From assembly GCA_900323505.1 (NCBI GenBank), contig OOIN01000002.1, forward strand, positions 2,418,001 through 2,482,000: DNA of 64,000 nt, read 5' to 3'. The stretch comes from Ustilago trichophora (Eukaryota > Basidiomycota > Ustilaginomycetes > Ustilaginales > Ustilaginaceae). Below are positions 29,002-39,318 of this stretch, piece after piece (the stretch's first letter is position 1; the number at the start of each line of letters is the position of its first letter). Under the pieces are notes generated by a model that searched no databases, had not been told where the DNA came from, and worked only from the letters and a program-made list of their open reading frames with translations. A program made the translations under genes and the position numbers.

Positions 29002-30651
29002 TTACACGACAGCGGACGAAGTGCGTGTATCTGGGGTAGCCGAGGGCAGAGGTGGTGGACGAGCACCATAAGAAGGGAAGTTTCTCCTGCTGAGAAGGAG
29101 ACCTTTGAGGCTTCGAATTTCAGCCTTGACCTGACCCAAATCTCCAGATTTGGGACTCTCTGCTCCGGTTCCGCTGCTGGAATTAGCGTCTGTTGTGCCG
29201 GGGCCAAAGCGGAATGCTGCGCCTGAATACATGCTAGATGAGGAAGAGGTGGCTGCAAAAGCGTGGGTCGAGATATCTGCGTTGAGGCTAACTAGGGCGG
29301 ATTTGAGACCAGAGATGCTAGCCGAATCAGAGCCAGACTTTGCGGTGGAAGAAGAAGAGGAGGAGGAGGAGGAGGAGGAGGACGATTGGGTGTGCTTGTG
29401 CTTCTTCTGGTACGCTCCGTAGGGGTCAAATTCGAGTCCGTCATCGTCGTCAGATCCATCAGCATCGTCATCATCATCGTCTTCCCACTCGTCGGAGCCC
29501 GATCCCGTGTCTGTGACGCTCGCCACCCTTGCAGCACGCGGAGCGCAAGTAGCAGAAGAGGTGCTGGTGGAGGCAGCGGAACGGCCCGAAAGATCACCTT
29601 TCAGCGCTTCAGCCAGTCGAGCCATGCTCTCCCGAATGGGTGTCATCAGGTCAATGGGCTCGAGCTTAGGTACGGCTGGTTCAGCTTCCTCGCCATCCAC
29701 CGATGCGTCGGTTTCAGGACCTTCCTTGGCCTCGGAAAGCAACGGCGTCTTCGCATCCACCACGACGTCTGTACCCGGCATGACAGCTTTCTCGGTACTC
29801 GACCTGTTGCTTCCGTGCTGTGTAGATTTGACCCCCTCCTTCTCGTTATCGGCAGACGCTGCGAGCTCGTCGTTGAAGTGAACCTTCTTCAGGACTCCTT
29901 TCAAGGGCGATGCGGCAGATGTTGCTGCAGTGTCATCCGAGCCGATGCGAGCATGCTGGACGGGAACATACATGGCGAGGCTGGCGACGTTGCTCCTGAG
30001 CTTGTCAAAGAGAACAATGTGGTGCTTGAGCACGATACTGCGCGCATCGAACATCGCAGTGATCTTGGGCAGAATATACGCCCTATACGCTGAAACGAGG
30101 ATGGCGGTCAACCCACCACCGAGCATCATCATGAAGCTGAGTGTGCGGAAGAATTGCAGAAGTACCTGGTATCGAGTCAGCGGAGAAGCAGGCTGGCCTC
30201 CGTGCAGTTGCTGATTGCCATGTTGACCTTGTCCTGGTTGAGATGCGGGCGGGTCGTAGTAGAGAGCGAGTGGCGAGTTGGGGTAGGATTTGGGTGGAGG
30301 TGCGATTGCATCTGCATTGATGGGGTCGTCAAATTGGCGAGCGGCAAGTTCAAATGGGTCAATGCCGCCTGTATCAGGCTGCTGTGTGGTGGCATGGCGA
30401 GCATGGAGGCCCTCGACCGGAGACTTGGCATCTTGGAAGGCACGAGTGATCTCGTCTTCTGACAATCCCTTGGAACGCAGAAACTCGCGCTTATCGTCGT
30501 CAGAGGCTGACTCGGAGATATTGGCTGAGGTGAGGAATCGTGTTGCCTGTGCGAGGATCTGCGACCTGTCGTCGACCTGTGAGACCGCTTGAGACGACGA
30601 GGCGGCAGCAGAGGAGGAACCCTCGCCAACGCTGTTGCTGTCGTCCGCCAT
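29002..30651 (-). CDS. PEX14: peroxisomal membrane docking protein PEX14
   Basis: Component of the peroxisomal importomer that docks the cargo receptors PEX5 and PEX7. The protein is 549 residues, single exon. The conserved N-terminal three-helix domain lies at about 30-75 (QILAQATRFLTSANISE, FLRSKGLSEDEITRAF). A hydrophobic segment at about 165-190 (FFRTLSFMMMLGGGLTAILV) is the membrane anchor. It is followed by a predicted helical stretch (RSIVLKHHIVLFDKLRSNVA). The remainder is acidic and disordered, with a poly-Ser run encoded by the GAG/GGA-rich strand near 29340-29385. Domain order and length fit basidiomycete PEX14. It is convergent with SWI5; 541 bases separate its start from the GDI stop. 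Confidence 0.92.
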   Translation of the reverse strand: MADDSNSVGEGSSSAAASSSQAVSQVDDRSQILAQATRFLTSANISESASDDDKREFLRSKGLSEDEITRAFQDAKSPVEGLHARHATTQQPDTGGIDPFELAARQFDDPINADAIAPPPKSYPNSPLALYYDPPASQPGQGQHGNQQLHGGQPASPLTRYQVLLQFFRTLSFMMMLGGGLTAILVSAYRAYILPKITAMFDARSIVLKHHIVLFDKLRSNVASLAMYVPVQHARIGSDDTAATSAASPLKGVLKKVHFNDELAASADNEKEGVKSTQHGSNRSSTEKAVMPGTDVVVDAKTPLLSEAKEGPETDASVDGEEAEPAVPKLEPIDLMTPIRESMARLAEALKGDLSGRSAASTSTSSATCAPRAARVASVTDTGSGSDEWEDDDDDDADGSDDDDGLEFDPYGAYQKKHKHTQSSSSSSSSSSSSSTAKSGSDSASISGLKSALVSLNADISTHAFAATSSSSSMYSGAAFRFGPGTTDANSSSGTGAESPKSGDLGQVKAEIRSLKGLLLSRRNFPSYGARPPPLPSATPDTRTSSAVV

Positions 30652-31192
30652 GACACAGGAAGCTGTTATGAGGCGGCGCCAAGTGTGGTGACCGGAAAGC
30701 GAACTTTCTTATGAGCGTACTTGCTTATGAGCGTAGGTGGGAGACGGCGTTGAGCTTAAACAGCGAGAGATGGTGTTGGAGAGACAAAAGGTGGAGTGAG
30801 GAGCGAGTCAGGGTCGAATGCGTCCCCCACAAACCCCCAAAGCGTTGCATCCGCGCCTGAATTCTCGCTTTCGGATAAGTGGTTGCGGTTGAAAGACCGA
30901 AGACCGGTGCCGGCTGACCGTGTCGCTGCTGCCTCTAAATTTTTATCGCCCGAGAAATTACAACTCCACACTCACTCATCCTTTGGCTTGCTGACGTTGA
31001 CAGTAACCTCACAACATCATGGCCACAATAGTCAAGCTGCAATCAGAGCGCAGACTGCAGGAAAAGGAAGCACCTATTCTGAAATGATTGGATGAGAAGA
31101 AGAGGAGTCAAGGAAACAAGGCGTACAGGGGCGGCAGGTAACAATCTCTGGAGCGAATCACTGTATGCAGAAAAGTCGAAAAGGTATCAAAT
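30652..31192. other. intergenic stretch between PEX14 and GDI
   Basis: Promoter side of PEX14 and 3' flank of GDI. Contains a direct repeat of CTTATGAGCGTA at about 30708 and 30724. No supported gene; a 22-codon ATG frame at 31019 has no known counterpart. Confidence 0.5.
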
Positions 31193-32665
31193 CTAAGCCT
31201 GGACCTGGGCACCTTCAGAGTCGTCACGCTTTTTGAGCACGAGCTTCTCGCCGTTGGTCATGCGCCTCCAAACGTCGTGCACATCCTCGACCACGGTCTC
31301 GAAATGCGAAGTGGCATCGTAGGAGCGTGTGATGAAGATGTTGTCGTCCTTGCCGCCCTCGATGGGCTCCTCGAGTGGGCTGATCGAGACAAACTTGTCC
31401 AGAATGGGGCCAAGGAGGTCGAGACCGGGTCGGAGCTCGAGCTCGGGCTTGTCCGACTCGACAATGGTGGAGACCTGGGCAACGTAAAAGTCGCGGGCGG
31501 CAATGTTCTGTGCGCTCGAGACGCCCGAGATGTAGATGTCATGCTTTCGGCCGACCTGGTTCTGGGGGATGATGAGCTGGACCGAGTCCGAGTTGTCGGT
31601 GTTGGGGATGGGGTGCTTGAGGATGCAGATGGCTCGCACCACCTTGCCGGTCTCGCGCACCTTGTCCTTGCCAGCCACACCCGAACGGAAGTAGCTGGGG
31701 TCACCGATGACCATGTCGGCCTTGACGGTCTCGTCACCACTTCGAACACCCACAAACTTGCCAGTCTCGGAGTCGACAACAATCTCGTCGACGGGCTTGT
31801 CGAGCATGTAGGTACCACCGTAGATGGCCGAGAGACGAGCAAAGGCCTGAGGAAGCTCACCGAGACCGTAGAGCGGGTAGATGTAGGGAGACTTGCCGTA
31901 ACGCGCCATGGACGAGGTGTAGAGGATGATGCGATCGTAAGTCTCACGAGCAGGGCGCTGGAGGTACGAGTCATCGAGGTGAAGGGCCATCGAATGACCG
32001 ATGAAGTCCTTTGTGCCGGGTTCGAGACCAAAGTAGTCAAAGATCTTGACCATGCTGTCCGAGTCGAGGTCGAGACCTTGGTGAGTGGCAGGGTCCGAGT
32101 CGCGCCAGTTCTGAATAAACTCGAAGAACTTTTTGGCCCTGCGCTTCTCGAACAAGCCCATGAGCGAAGATCGGACGGCCTCCATCTCGGTGGCAGGCAC
32201 CTTGGCGATCTTGCCGTCACGATAGACATACGAGGCGGCGATCTGCTTGAACTCGAGGTATCGGGTGACATCGGTGTGAACGAGCATCTGTGTGAGCTCA
32301 CCGTTGGCCATGATGAGCTTAGGGATCAGGTCGACGGCCCAGTCACGGTCACGGCCCCAGTCCTTGGGAGGCTCAGCACCAGGACGGAACTTTTCGTAGA
32401 GCTGGGTGAGGTTGAGCGAGGCCATCTCACCACCGTAGACCTGGCCTCGGTCAATGTGGAGGACCTTCTTGCCATCGACAGACAAGAGTGCGGAAAGCAC
32501 ACATTCGGTCACACCGGTGCCGAGAATGACGGCGTCTATGAAGGTGGAACCGAATTTGAGAAATATGAGAGAGAAAGAGAGGCGTGCAAGGTGTCAGTGA
32601 GCGGGCTTGATGAAGACGGTATCAGCCTATGCTCGTTTGTCATACTCACCGTACTTCTCATCCAT
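31193..32665 (-). CDS. GDI1: Rab GDP-dissociation inhibitor
   Basis: Extracts prenylated, GDP-bound Rab/Ypt GTPases from membranes and recycles them during vesicle transport. Two exons on the minus strand: 32650-32665 encodes only MDEKY plus one base, and 32535-31193 encodes the rest. The 114-base intron has a GTGAGT donor and a TAG acceptor. Splicing restores the family N-terminus MDEKYDAVILGTGVTECVLS, with the FAD-like dinucleotide motif GTGVTE. The product is 452 residues, the usual length. Conserved GDI sequence continues with LSVDGKKVLHIDR, YGGEMASLNLTQLYEKFRP and PYIYPLYGLGELPQAFARLS. An annotation from the ORF alone would start 13 residues too late. The start codons of GDI and the NVJ2-like gene diverge across about 1 kb. 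Confidence 0.96.
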
Positions 32666-33715
32666 GTTGCTAGTATACTTTGCTGGATTTATAGAGGGAT
32701 GATGTGAAGATGAGGAGAAGGTGATGGTAAGGTGGACTTTTGGGATGGCCTTACCGTTGCCAATGTTGAACTGCTGTGCGCGAGGCGTGCAGATTTCAGG
32801 GAGCGGCTGCGTGTGCGTTTGGAGTGTTGGTTGTGGTCTATGCTCCACCTCGCCGCTCAGCCATAAAGCTGAGATTCAAACGCACGAATCGCCGCCGTCC
32901 TTTCTAGAATGAAATTTAAAAAAAAATGTCAGCTCGGCTTGAAATTCACACAAAAATGCCCATGCCAAAAATATCGAGCATCGTCCATATTCATGTCATG
33001 ACGAAAGAAAGTGGTCAAAGCGGTAGGTACAGTACAGTACAGTACACAGGGGTAAAATCGGGGGGCAAAAGGGGGTGGAGGAAGAACAGCAGCAGCACCG
33101 ACACCATCTGCACCTGTCCTCGACCTGTACTGTACTGTACTGTACTGTACACAGTACTGTACCCACTCCTGATGCAAGACTAGCTCTGAATTCAACGCTG
33201 AAAGATACCGTAAATTATCGAAGCGCTGTAAGATCTTCGGTAGTGTCATTGCGGGTGGAAAGCCGTTGCAACAAAACAATAAAATCCAGTGTTGGAATTC
33301 AGTCAAAACTTGAACGTTGAATACTGCTCTCCCCGCGCACAGACGCTGTAAAGTTGCAAAGTGACACTGCAACACATGCATCAACCTACTTAAAGTCACA
33401 CTTAGGCTGAGAATAGTAGAGTACAGTAGGAATAAGCATCCTGACGTGGACTCTCTCGTGCGCCAGGAACAAGCTCTTCCGATGCTGACACCGAAAGGGT
33501 CCACCTTCCACCTCACCTCGAGCCCTTTCTCTTCTCACAACATCGCTTGCATCCCTCTTCCGTCCAGCCTCTCTAGCAGCATAGTCTGTTTCCATCAACG
33601 TACGGCCTAGTCGGTATGTCGCACTTGTAGGAAAAAGCGATTCCTCAAATTCAGCCAACGGTCGGCATCAATCACTCGAAGGAAGCAACGAGCTTTTTGT
33701 CCGCCAACTCTCAGG
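32666..33715. other. divergent promoter region of GDI and the NVJ2-like gene
   Basis: No gene recognised. It contains an inverted GTACA pentamer microsatellite pair (33027-33045 and 33127-33150) and another TACAGTA at 33422-33428. Short frames here are not supported. Confidence 0.55.
33027..33150. repeat. inverted GTACA/TGTAC microsatellite pair
   Basis: GTAC(AGTAC)3 at 33027-33045 and GTAC(TGTAC)4 at 33127-33150 are reverse complements over at least 19 bases, with about 80 bases between. They could form a hairpin or cruciform in the promoter region. A further ACAGTACTGTAC follows at 33151-33162. Confidence 0.85.
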
Positions 33716-36700
33716 ATGCTCCGAGAGGTCTTCTACTACCTCCTTGGAGGTGTGACCTTCCTTCCACTCTGCCTTGTTGGTCTCGTCTTGCACTTTTACT
33801 TCAATGCACCTTCTGTTCGACCGTCTGGTCCTCCCAGCATAGACGCAGATATCGAGTTGACCCATGAAAAGAAGCTAGCTGCGCTCGACCTTGCTGCCCG
33901 CAATGCTGCCATTCACGCCGAGATCGAAAAAGCCAAAGGCAAAGATCAGCCTCAAGGTGATGCCACCGTGCCTCCTACCGCCAAGCGTCTAGGCCCGGGT
34001 CCTGCCAATTCTTCCTCTCCTAAACCCTTCTCCTCTGGCTGGCTCACTGTCCGCCCTACATTTGACTCTGACAAGGATGCTGCCACCACAGCTAGCGGTG
34101 CGAGTAGCCCGGCTGCGATTCCAGCCTCGTTAGTCGACGGAGAATCGGATTCTAGCCGCCTTCAGTCAGAAGATGAGGGCACGGTAGCAGACAACTCGGA
34201 TGCTGCCTCGATTGCAAGCATAAAGTCGACTGCCACCAACGCCGGGCCTGGATACATGTCTCAGATGTACAGAGGTATCCTGGACTATCGCATAGGCAGA
34301 GGAGCCAACAAGAAGGCTGCCACCGATGCTAGCAACGCTCGCTCGACGCCCGGCTCCACTGTATCAGGTGCAACGCCCACAGGCACCGCCGGTAAAGAAG
34401 TCTTTTACTGCATTCTCAAGTCGCCCATCCTCTATCTCTACTCCTCCGACGATACCGCAAGCCCAAACACAGAATGTCACGCTGCCATTGATCTTCGCGG
34501 CAAACGTGTCAGCCTCTTTGTTGCCGGCCTCGGTGACACTCTGGGCGAGCTGGAGCCAGAGACCGCGAACCACCGTGGCGCTACCACGGACGATGAGCAA
34601 CTTGGAGATGCAGCAGTTGACTCCGAGGCCTTTGACCCCAAAAAGGCTTGGAAGAAAGCCAAGCGTGCCGTCGTACGTGACGGAGAGCTCTTCATGAAGA
34701 GAAATGCCATTCGAATCGTTGGATCCGCCCTTGGTCGAAGCTCGTCGCCTGGCGATCGCAGAGCAGGTCGTGCCTCGAATCTCAACCGAAGGAGACCACA
34801 ATGGTTCATCTTTTGCAAGAACAACTACTTCATGGAGGATTGGTATCATGCACTGCTTCAAGCTTCTCTCATGCCAGATTCAAGCCTATCAACCAAGCTC
34901 TCTGACGAAGCCCCCCTCGATCCGCTTGCGCGCCTTTTTGGCAAGCTCGACGACCCCATCGGGCCCACTTTCTCTCAGGAGGATATGGCCTCACTGCTCG
35001 TCTCGCTTGACAGCCTCCCTGACCCTCTTCCTTTGCGCTGGCTCAATGCCCTAGTCGGCCGTATCTTCTTCTCGGTCTATCGCACCGCATGGCTCGAGGA
35101 TTACATTGTCTCAAAAATGATGAAGAAGCTCCACCGCGTCAAAACGCCTGGCTTCCTCGGCGACATAAAAGTCGAAGAGGTCGACGTAGGTCGTCGTGCT
35201 CCCGGCTTCAGCCGACCCATGCTTAAAGCTCTGACCAGTGAAGGAGAAGCTAGCATGGAGATTGCCGTTCACTATGTCGGCGAGGTTCGAATCACCATTT
35301 CGACCACACTCACCCTGTCGCTAGGCTCGCGCTTCAAGCCCTACACTATCCCCATTGTGCTAGCAGTCGTTCTCAGATCTCTCGAGGGCAACCTGCTTCT
35401 CCACGTCAAGCGTCCACCAAGCAATCGTCTATGGTTCGGCTTCACCACGATGCCCAAGATGGAGATCGACATTGAGCCGGTAGTGAGCGAGAGGAAAGTG
35501 CAGTGGGGTATGGTCACCCGACTTATCGAGAGCAGACTCCGAGAGCTCCTCAACGAATCTATCGTCGTGCCCAACATGGACGATCTTTCCTTCTTCGACA
35601 CGCGCTCACTGCCTTTGCGCGGAGGCATTTTCGCCGATGCTGCCAAAAAGGTGGACGTGCTCCGCACCGAGGTCAATGCGTCGTCAGCCTCAGCCGGTAC
35701 AACTGCGCCCGTTACGGCCTCGGCACAGCAAGAACGCGACGCCAAACGCATCTCGAACACCATCAAAACTTCAGATCTGCTTGCAGCTAACAAAGTGGGC
35801 GCCGCTAGCGCACCCGTTTCCGGCACAGCTACACCAGTCACACCCGATCGTGCCAGTGCATCCACGACGCGCGAAGCAGCTGCTGACGAAGACGGCGAGG
35901 CAAGTTCGATCAGTGCTAATGCTCCATCTAACAATGCTCTTCGGAATCGCAAAGCTGGGCTTGAGGCTTCAACCACGCTCAAGGAATCGTCTCTTCAATC
36001 TGCCCGAACTTCGTCGCCTGCCGCTGCAGGTCTCAGCGATCTCTTGAATCGAGATCTGGCGGCGGGCGGAGGCAGTGTGCTGTCAGGTTCGCCGCCTCGA
36101 CAGGACGTACAGGCCAGTAAACGCAGAACATGGTTCGGGAGTGGTCCGAAATCATCCGTGTCCAGCATCGGCTCCTCCTCTGGCCTTTCATCGCTCGGCC
36201 TAGGTGCTGCTGGCCTGGGCGGCAGATCGGCTCGGGAACAAAGCAGTCTGGCACTTGGCAATGCCAGCATCGAACGTCCTTCTCAGCGTTCGCATTCTGC
36301 AAGCGTCTCCAGCAAGAACGAAGCCGGACTGTCTATCCCAGGCGAAGCCTCAACCCGAGCCGTGTCCGATTCTGCAAGCAGCAAGTCCTCGGTCAACCCA
36401 TTCGGCGAACCCAGCAGTGGCAGTGTCGCATCCGTTCGTTCTCCATCGGTATTGCCGCCGAATGGTAGCGATTTGGACATCCGCAACGCTCAGGATGCTC
36501 CACGTACATCTGCTTTGGCTGCCGCTGCTTTGCAACGAGAGGCCTCGCGTGAGGCCAAGGAGGGAAACCAGGCCAGTGCAACGGGTCGATCAACTGGAAT
36601 GCCGTCGTTGATTGTGTCGAGCGCTTCAGAACCAGTACTTGCGCTGGGAGACGTCGACAGCTCTGTCGCGACTTCCCACGAAGCGAGATCCACGCTAGAG

Positions 36701-39160
36701 GCACCTTCTCTGAACGACGGCGACGACGAGCGAGACTTTGTCGACAGCCCCTCGAGCCTTGCCCCCAGCACAAGATCTTCTCTTCGCAGCTCGAGGTCCG
36801 ACGCTGTTGATCCGGATGGGAAGAAAGAAGCACAAAGTGACGGCCATGGGTCTGTCCAACGAGGCTCAGCCGAAGCATTCAACGACTTGGACTTCATCGC
36901 AGCTTCCCGCCAGACCTCGCGAGACTCGGAAGGAACACAGAAAAGCGCCGGCTCTGCAGCTGCTTCGCAGAAAGCCATGCCACCACCACCTCCGCCACGC
37001 AGGCCCGCAGGAACGCCAAACGACAATCGCTCTGTTCCACGTCAGGATGCTGCATCTGCGCTTTCTAGCGTCCAACGCAGTCGATATGGCCTGAACGAAG
37101 GAGATCGCAGCGTGGGTGAGGGTCCAAATGCACTGACAGGCTCTACCTCTGCGATGCTGTTGACCTCGTGGAACAAGGCCAAGGCGAGCATGGCAGACAA
37201 GGAATCGAGGCAGGCGGCCGCACGTGATGCAAAAGATGCCATCAAGAGAGGCTGGGCCAGCTGGAACTCGAAGCGCGCTGAAGCCAAGCGAGGGACTCAT
37301 GCCGAAGACGATATGGGTGAGCAGTACGGTCAAGATGGTATGAATCGATCGCATTCAAGCCGCTTGTCGCTTGTTCCCGGCAAGTCGGCGTGGCTTGCGA
37401 GCAGTCCACCGGATCCGACAAGCTTTGGCCTAGGATTCGACAAGTCTAGCCCCGAAGATACTCGCAGCGGTTTCCGGGACAAGCATGCATCGGCCGGCTA
37501 CCATGCGGGCATGCGATCGAATCTGACTGATACCGATGACGACAATGCCAGCATACACTCTAATTCGAGCAACAGACAGCCCTATCGGGAGCTCAGAGCC
37601 TCGAAAAAGGTGCACGGCTTCGATAGCGGATTGACCGATGGCAGAGCATCTTCAGTCTCGTCATCGAAACTTGCTTCCACTGCCTCGCTTTCGACGACAC
37701 CTTCCACAGTGTCTGCTGGCGATGCATCCAGTTGGTCGGCCAAGTGGGATGCCGAAATCCCATCGTTGACGCCTCCTGCACCCGCCTACCGAGAGGAAGA
37801 GGTCGGCACCGAGTCGAAACGCAAAGCTCTCGAACGGACGGTCAGCAGTGAAGCACCTGCTGGTCTGGCTCCGCCTGCGTTGCCGCAGCGAAAGCCTAGC
37901 AGCAGCATCTCTTCGACTGGGCAGAGCGGTGGCGTCGTGTCATTCATTCCGCCTGCACCAGCTGCCACGATAAAGTTGGCATCTCCCTCGAGTCTGTCTG
38001 TGGGTGATATTGAACCCGCCAAATACGAGGCTGGTCCAGAAGCGCAGTCTGCTGCTGTGAGCGGCAAATTCGCTGCTCCCAGTAACAACACGATCCCATC
38101 CGAGCCATCAACACCCGAGCGTTCGCAAGTTCGTCAAGCTGACAGCCTGTCCAGCAGCGCTGAAGCTCAGACTCCGAGTCCAGTTGTCCCCGAGAACGCT
38201 GTCAAGTCCGCGTCTGAAGTAGCGGAGTCCGATAAGATCGAAAAGATCTCCGATGCCACTCCGGTGCCTAGCGAGCCCATCAGAACGACCGTAAACAAGA
38301 ATACGGTCAACCCGGCCCACGAGACAGACGCAACGGAAAGCTCTCCAGCAGACAACACGGCTGCAAAGACCGAGCAGCCTTACGCCGCAATTCCCTCGCC
38401 GGAGGTGTCTTCACCTAGTCTTGGCTCGGGCATCAAGAAGCAGCCGGGCAGAGCCACTATGATGGCTGTTCCCGGAATCCCTTCTATGCAAAAGGCTGGT
38501 CCGCAAAGCTTCAGTGCACCTCCGCCACCTGAGTCGACTCCTGCGTCCAAGAGCGATGCTGAGACCTCGCCGAGCGCTTTCAGAGCAAGCTCGCTGTTCA
38601 AGATACCGACGTTTGGTAGTCCTGTATTGACACCTGGCGGATCAAAGACTGCTACCAACGTGAGCAGTCCCAGCAAGTCGACAGAGACAGCTTTGTCAGC
38701 ATCAGCATCAACCTCGCCCGAGTCGTCTTCGAAGCAGGAAGCTGTGAAGGTGCCACCTCCGGTTCCGGCCAGGCCAGCTGCAGGTGCAAAGGCTGAAGAG
38801 GCCGATAATGTGGCCGAAGCAGAAAGCCCGGGTATCGCACTTGGCTTGACACAGATGGACAGCTCTGAAGGGTTGGCAGGATTGATGGACAAGTCGTCGT
38901 CAAAGCAGTCCTCGCAGCCGCGTCAACATGGCGCAAAAGAGATCGTGAAGCCGGCTTTCGAGTCAACTCTGGCAGATGGTGAAGCTAAAGACGACGCCAC
39001 GTTTGCTGAAGTGGCCAAGGCGGAAGGTCCTGCAGCAGATCCCGAGTTCGAGCACGCGCAGTTGGATGCTGGCGACACGGTCCAGATCGGCGACAAGGAG
39101 GCCAAGATTCCGACCTTCACAGACATCGAGACCAGAACGAGCACATATAGCAGCATGTAG
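33716..39160 (+). CDS. NVJ2/TEX2-like SMP-domain lipid-transfer protein
   Basis: Predicted membrane-contact-site protein that moves lipids between the ER and another organelle. The protein is 1,814 residues, single exon. Residues 5-30 (FYYLLGGVTFLPLCLVGLVL) form an N-terminal membrane anchor. A PH-like domain spans about 225-385. The SMP domain spans about 435-620 (LRWLNALVGRIFFSVYRT to NMDDLSFFDT), the lipid-binding module shared with Nvj2, Mmm1 and TEX2. This order of anchor, PH and SMP matches yeast Nvj2. The remaining roughly 1,190 residues are Ser/Ala/Pro-rich and disordered, with proline patches near 1085 and 1385; yeast Nvj2 is about 770 residues in all. Its stop lies 158 bases from the stop of the converging SET-TAD3 gene. 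Family assignment is firm; lipid and partner membranes are not known. Confidence 0.88.
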   Translation: MLREVFYYLLGGVTFLPLCLVGLVLHFYFNAPSVRPSGPPSIDADIELTHEKKLAALDLAARNAAIHAEIEKAKGKDQPQGDATVPPTAKRLGPGPANSSSPKPFSSGWLTVRPTFDSDKDAATTASGASSPAAIPASLVDGESDSSRLQSEDEGTVADNSDAASIASIKSTATNAGPGYMSQMYRGILDYRIGRGANKKAATDASNARSTPGSTVSGATPTGTAGKEVFYCILKSPILYLYSSDDTASPNTECHAAIDLRGKRVSLFVAGLGDTLGELEPETANHRGATTDDEQLGDAAVDSEAFDPKKAWKKAKRAVVRDGELFMKRNAIRIVGSALGRSSSPGDRRAGRASNLNRRRPQWFIFCKNNYFMEDWYHALLQASLMPDSSLSTKLSDEAPLDPLARLFGKLDDPIGPTFSQEDMASLLVSLDSLPDPLPLRWLNALVGRIFFSVYRTAWLEDYIVSKMMKKLHRVKTPGFLGDIKVEEVDVGRRAPGFSRPMLKALTSEGEASMEIAVHYVGEVRITISTTLTLSLGSRFKPYTIPIVLAVVLRSLEGNLLLHVKRPPSNRLWFGFTTMPKMEIDIEPVVSERKVQWGMVTRLIESRLRELLNESIVVPNMDDLSFFDTRSLPLRGGIFADAAKKVDVLRTEVNASSASAGTTAPVTASAQQERDAKRISNTIKTSDLLAANKVGAASAPVSGTATPVTPDRASASTTREAAADEDGEASSISANAPSNNALRNRKAGLEASTTLKESSLQSARTSSPAAAGLSDLLNRDLAAGGGSVLSGSPPRQDVQASKRRTWFGSGPKSSVSSIGSSSGLSSLGLGAAGLGGRSAREQSSLALGNASIERPSQRSHSASVSSKNEAGLSIPGEASTRAVSDSASSKSSVNPFGEPSSGSVASVRSPSVLPPNGSDLDIRNAQDAPRTSALAAAALQREASREAKEGNQASATGRSTGMPSLIVSSASEPVLALGDVDSSVATSHEARSTLEAPSLNDGDDERDFVDSPSSLAPSTRSSLRSSRSDAVDPDGKKEAQSDGHGSVQRGSAEAFNDLDFIAASRQTSRDSEGTQKSAGSAAASQKAMPPPPPPRRPAGTPNDNRSVPRQDAASALSSVQRSRYGLNEGDRSVGEGPNALTGSTSAMLLTSWNKAKASMADKESRQAAARDAKDAIKRGWASWNSKRAEAKRGTHAEDDMGEQYGQDGMNRSHSSRLSLVPGKSAWLASSPPDPTSFGLGFDKSSPEDTRSGFRDKHASAGYHAGMRSNLTDTDDDNASIHSNSSNRQPYRELRASKKVHGFDSGLTDGRASSVSSSKLASTASLSTTPSTVSAGDASSWSAKWDAEIPSLTPPAPAYREEEVGTESKRKALERTVSSEAPAGLAPPALPQRKPSSSISSTGQSGGVVSFIPPAPAATIKLASPSSLSVGDIEPAKYEAGPEAQSAAVSGKFAAPSNNTIPSEPSTPERSQVRQADSLSSSAEAQTPSPVVPENAVKSASEVAESDKIEKISDATPVPSEPIRTTVNKNTVNPAHETDATESSPADNTAAKTEQPYAAIPSPEVSSPSLGSGIKKQPGRATMMAVPGIPSMQKAGPQSFSAPPPPESTPASKSDAETSPSAFRASSLFKIPTFGSPVLTPGGSKTATNVSSPSKSTETALSASASTSPESSSKQEAVKVPPPVPARPAAGAKAEEADNVAEAESPGIALGLTQMDSSEGLAGLMDKSSSKQSSQPRQHGAKEIVKPAFESTLADGEAKDDATFAEVAKAEGPAADPEFEHAQLDAGDTVQIGDKEAKIPTFTDIETRTSTYSSM

Positions 39161-39318
39161 GCATCTCACAGTCTGCCACGATCTGTAGTCTTCAGACGAC
39201 ACATACTTTTGCACATAAAAATATGAATAATGATCCATGTTTTCTCTTCTCTTCCATCTGCTTGAGAGCGTGTGATTCAAGGTTGCATACAATTGCAGCG
39301 TGTAGCTAAGCATGAGGG

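Noticed and set aside
31019..31087. 22-codon ATG frame between PEX14 and GDI
   Set aside because: The residue pattern is plausible but there is no recognised counterpart, no splice partner and no promoter evidence.
31277..32707. 476-codon frame antisense to GDI
   Set aside because: It overlaps a strongly conserved gene on the other strand, spans its intron and shows no family resemblance.
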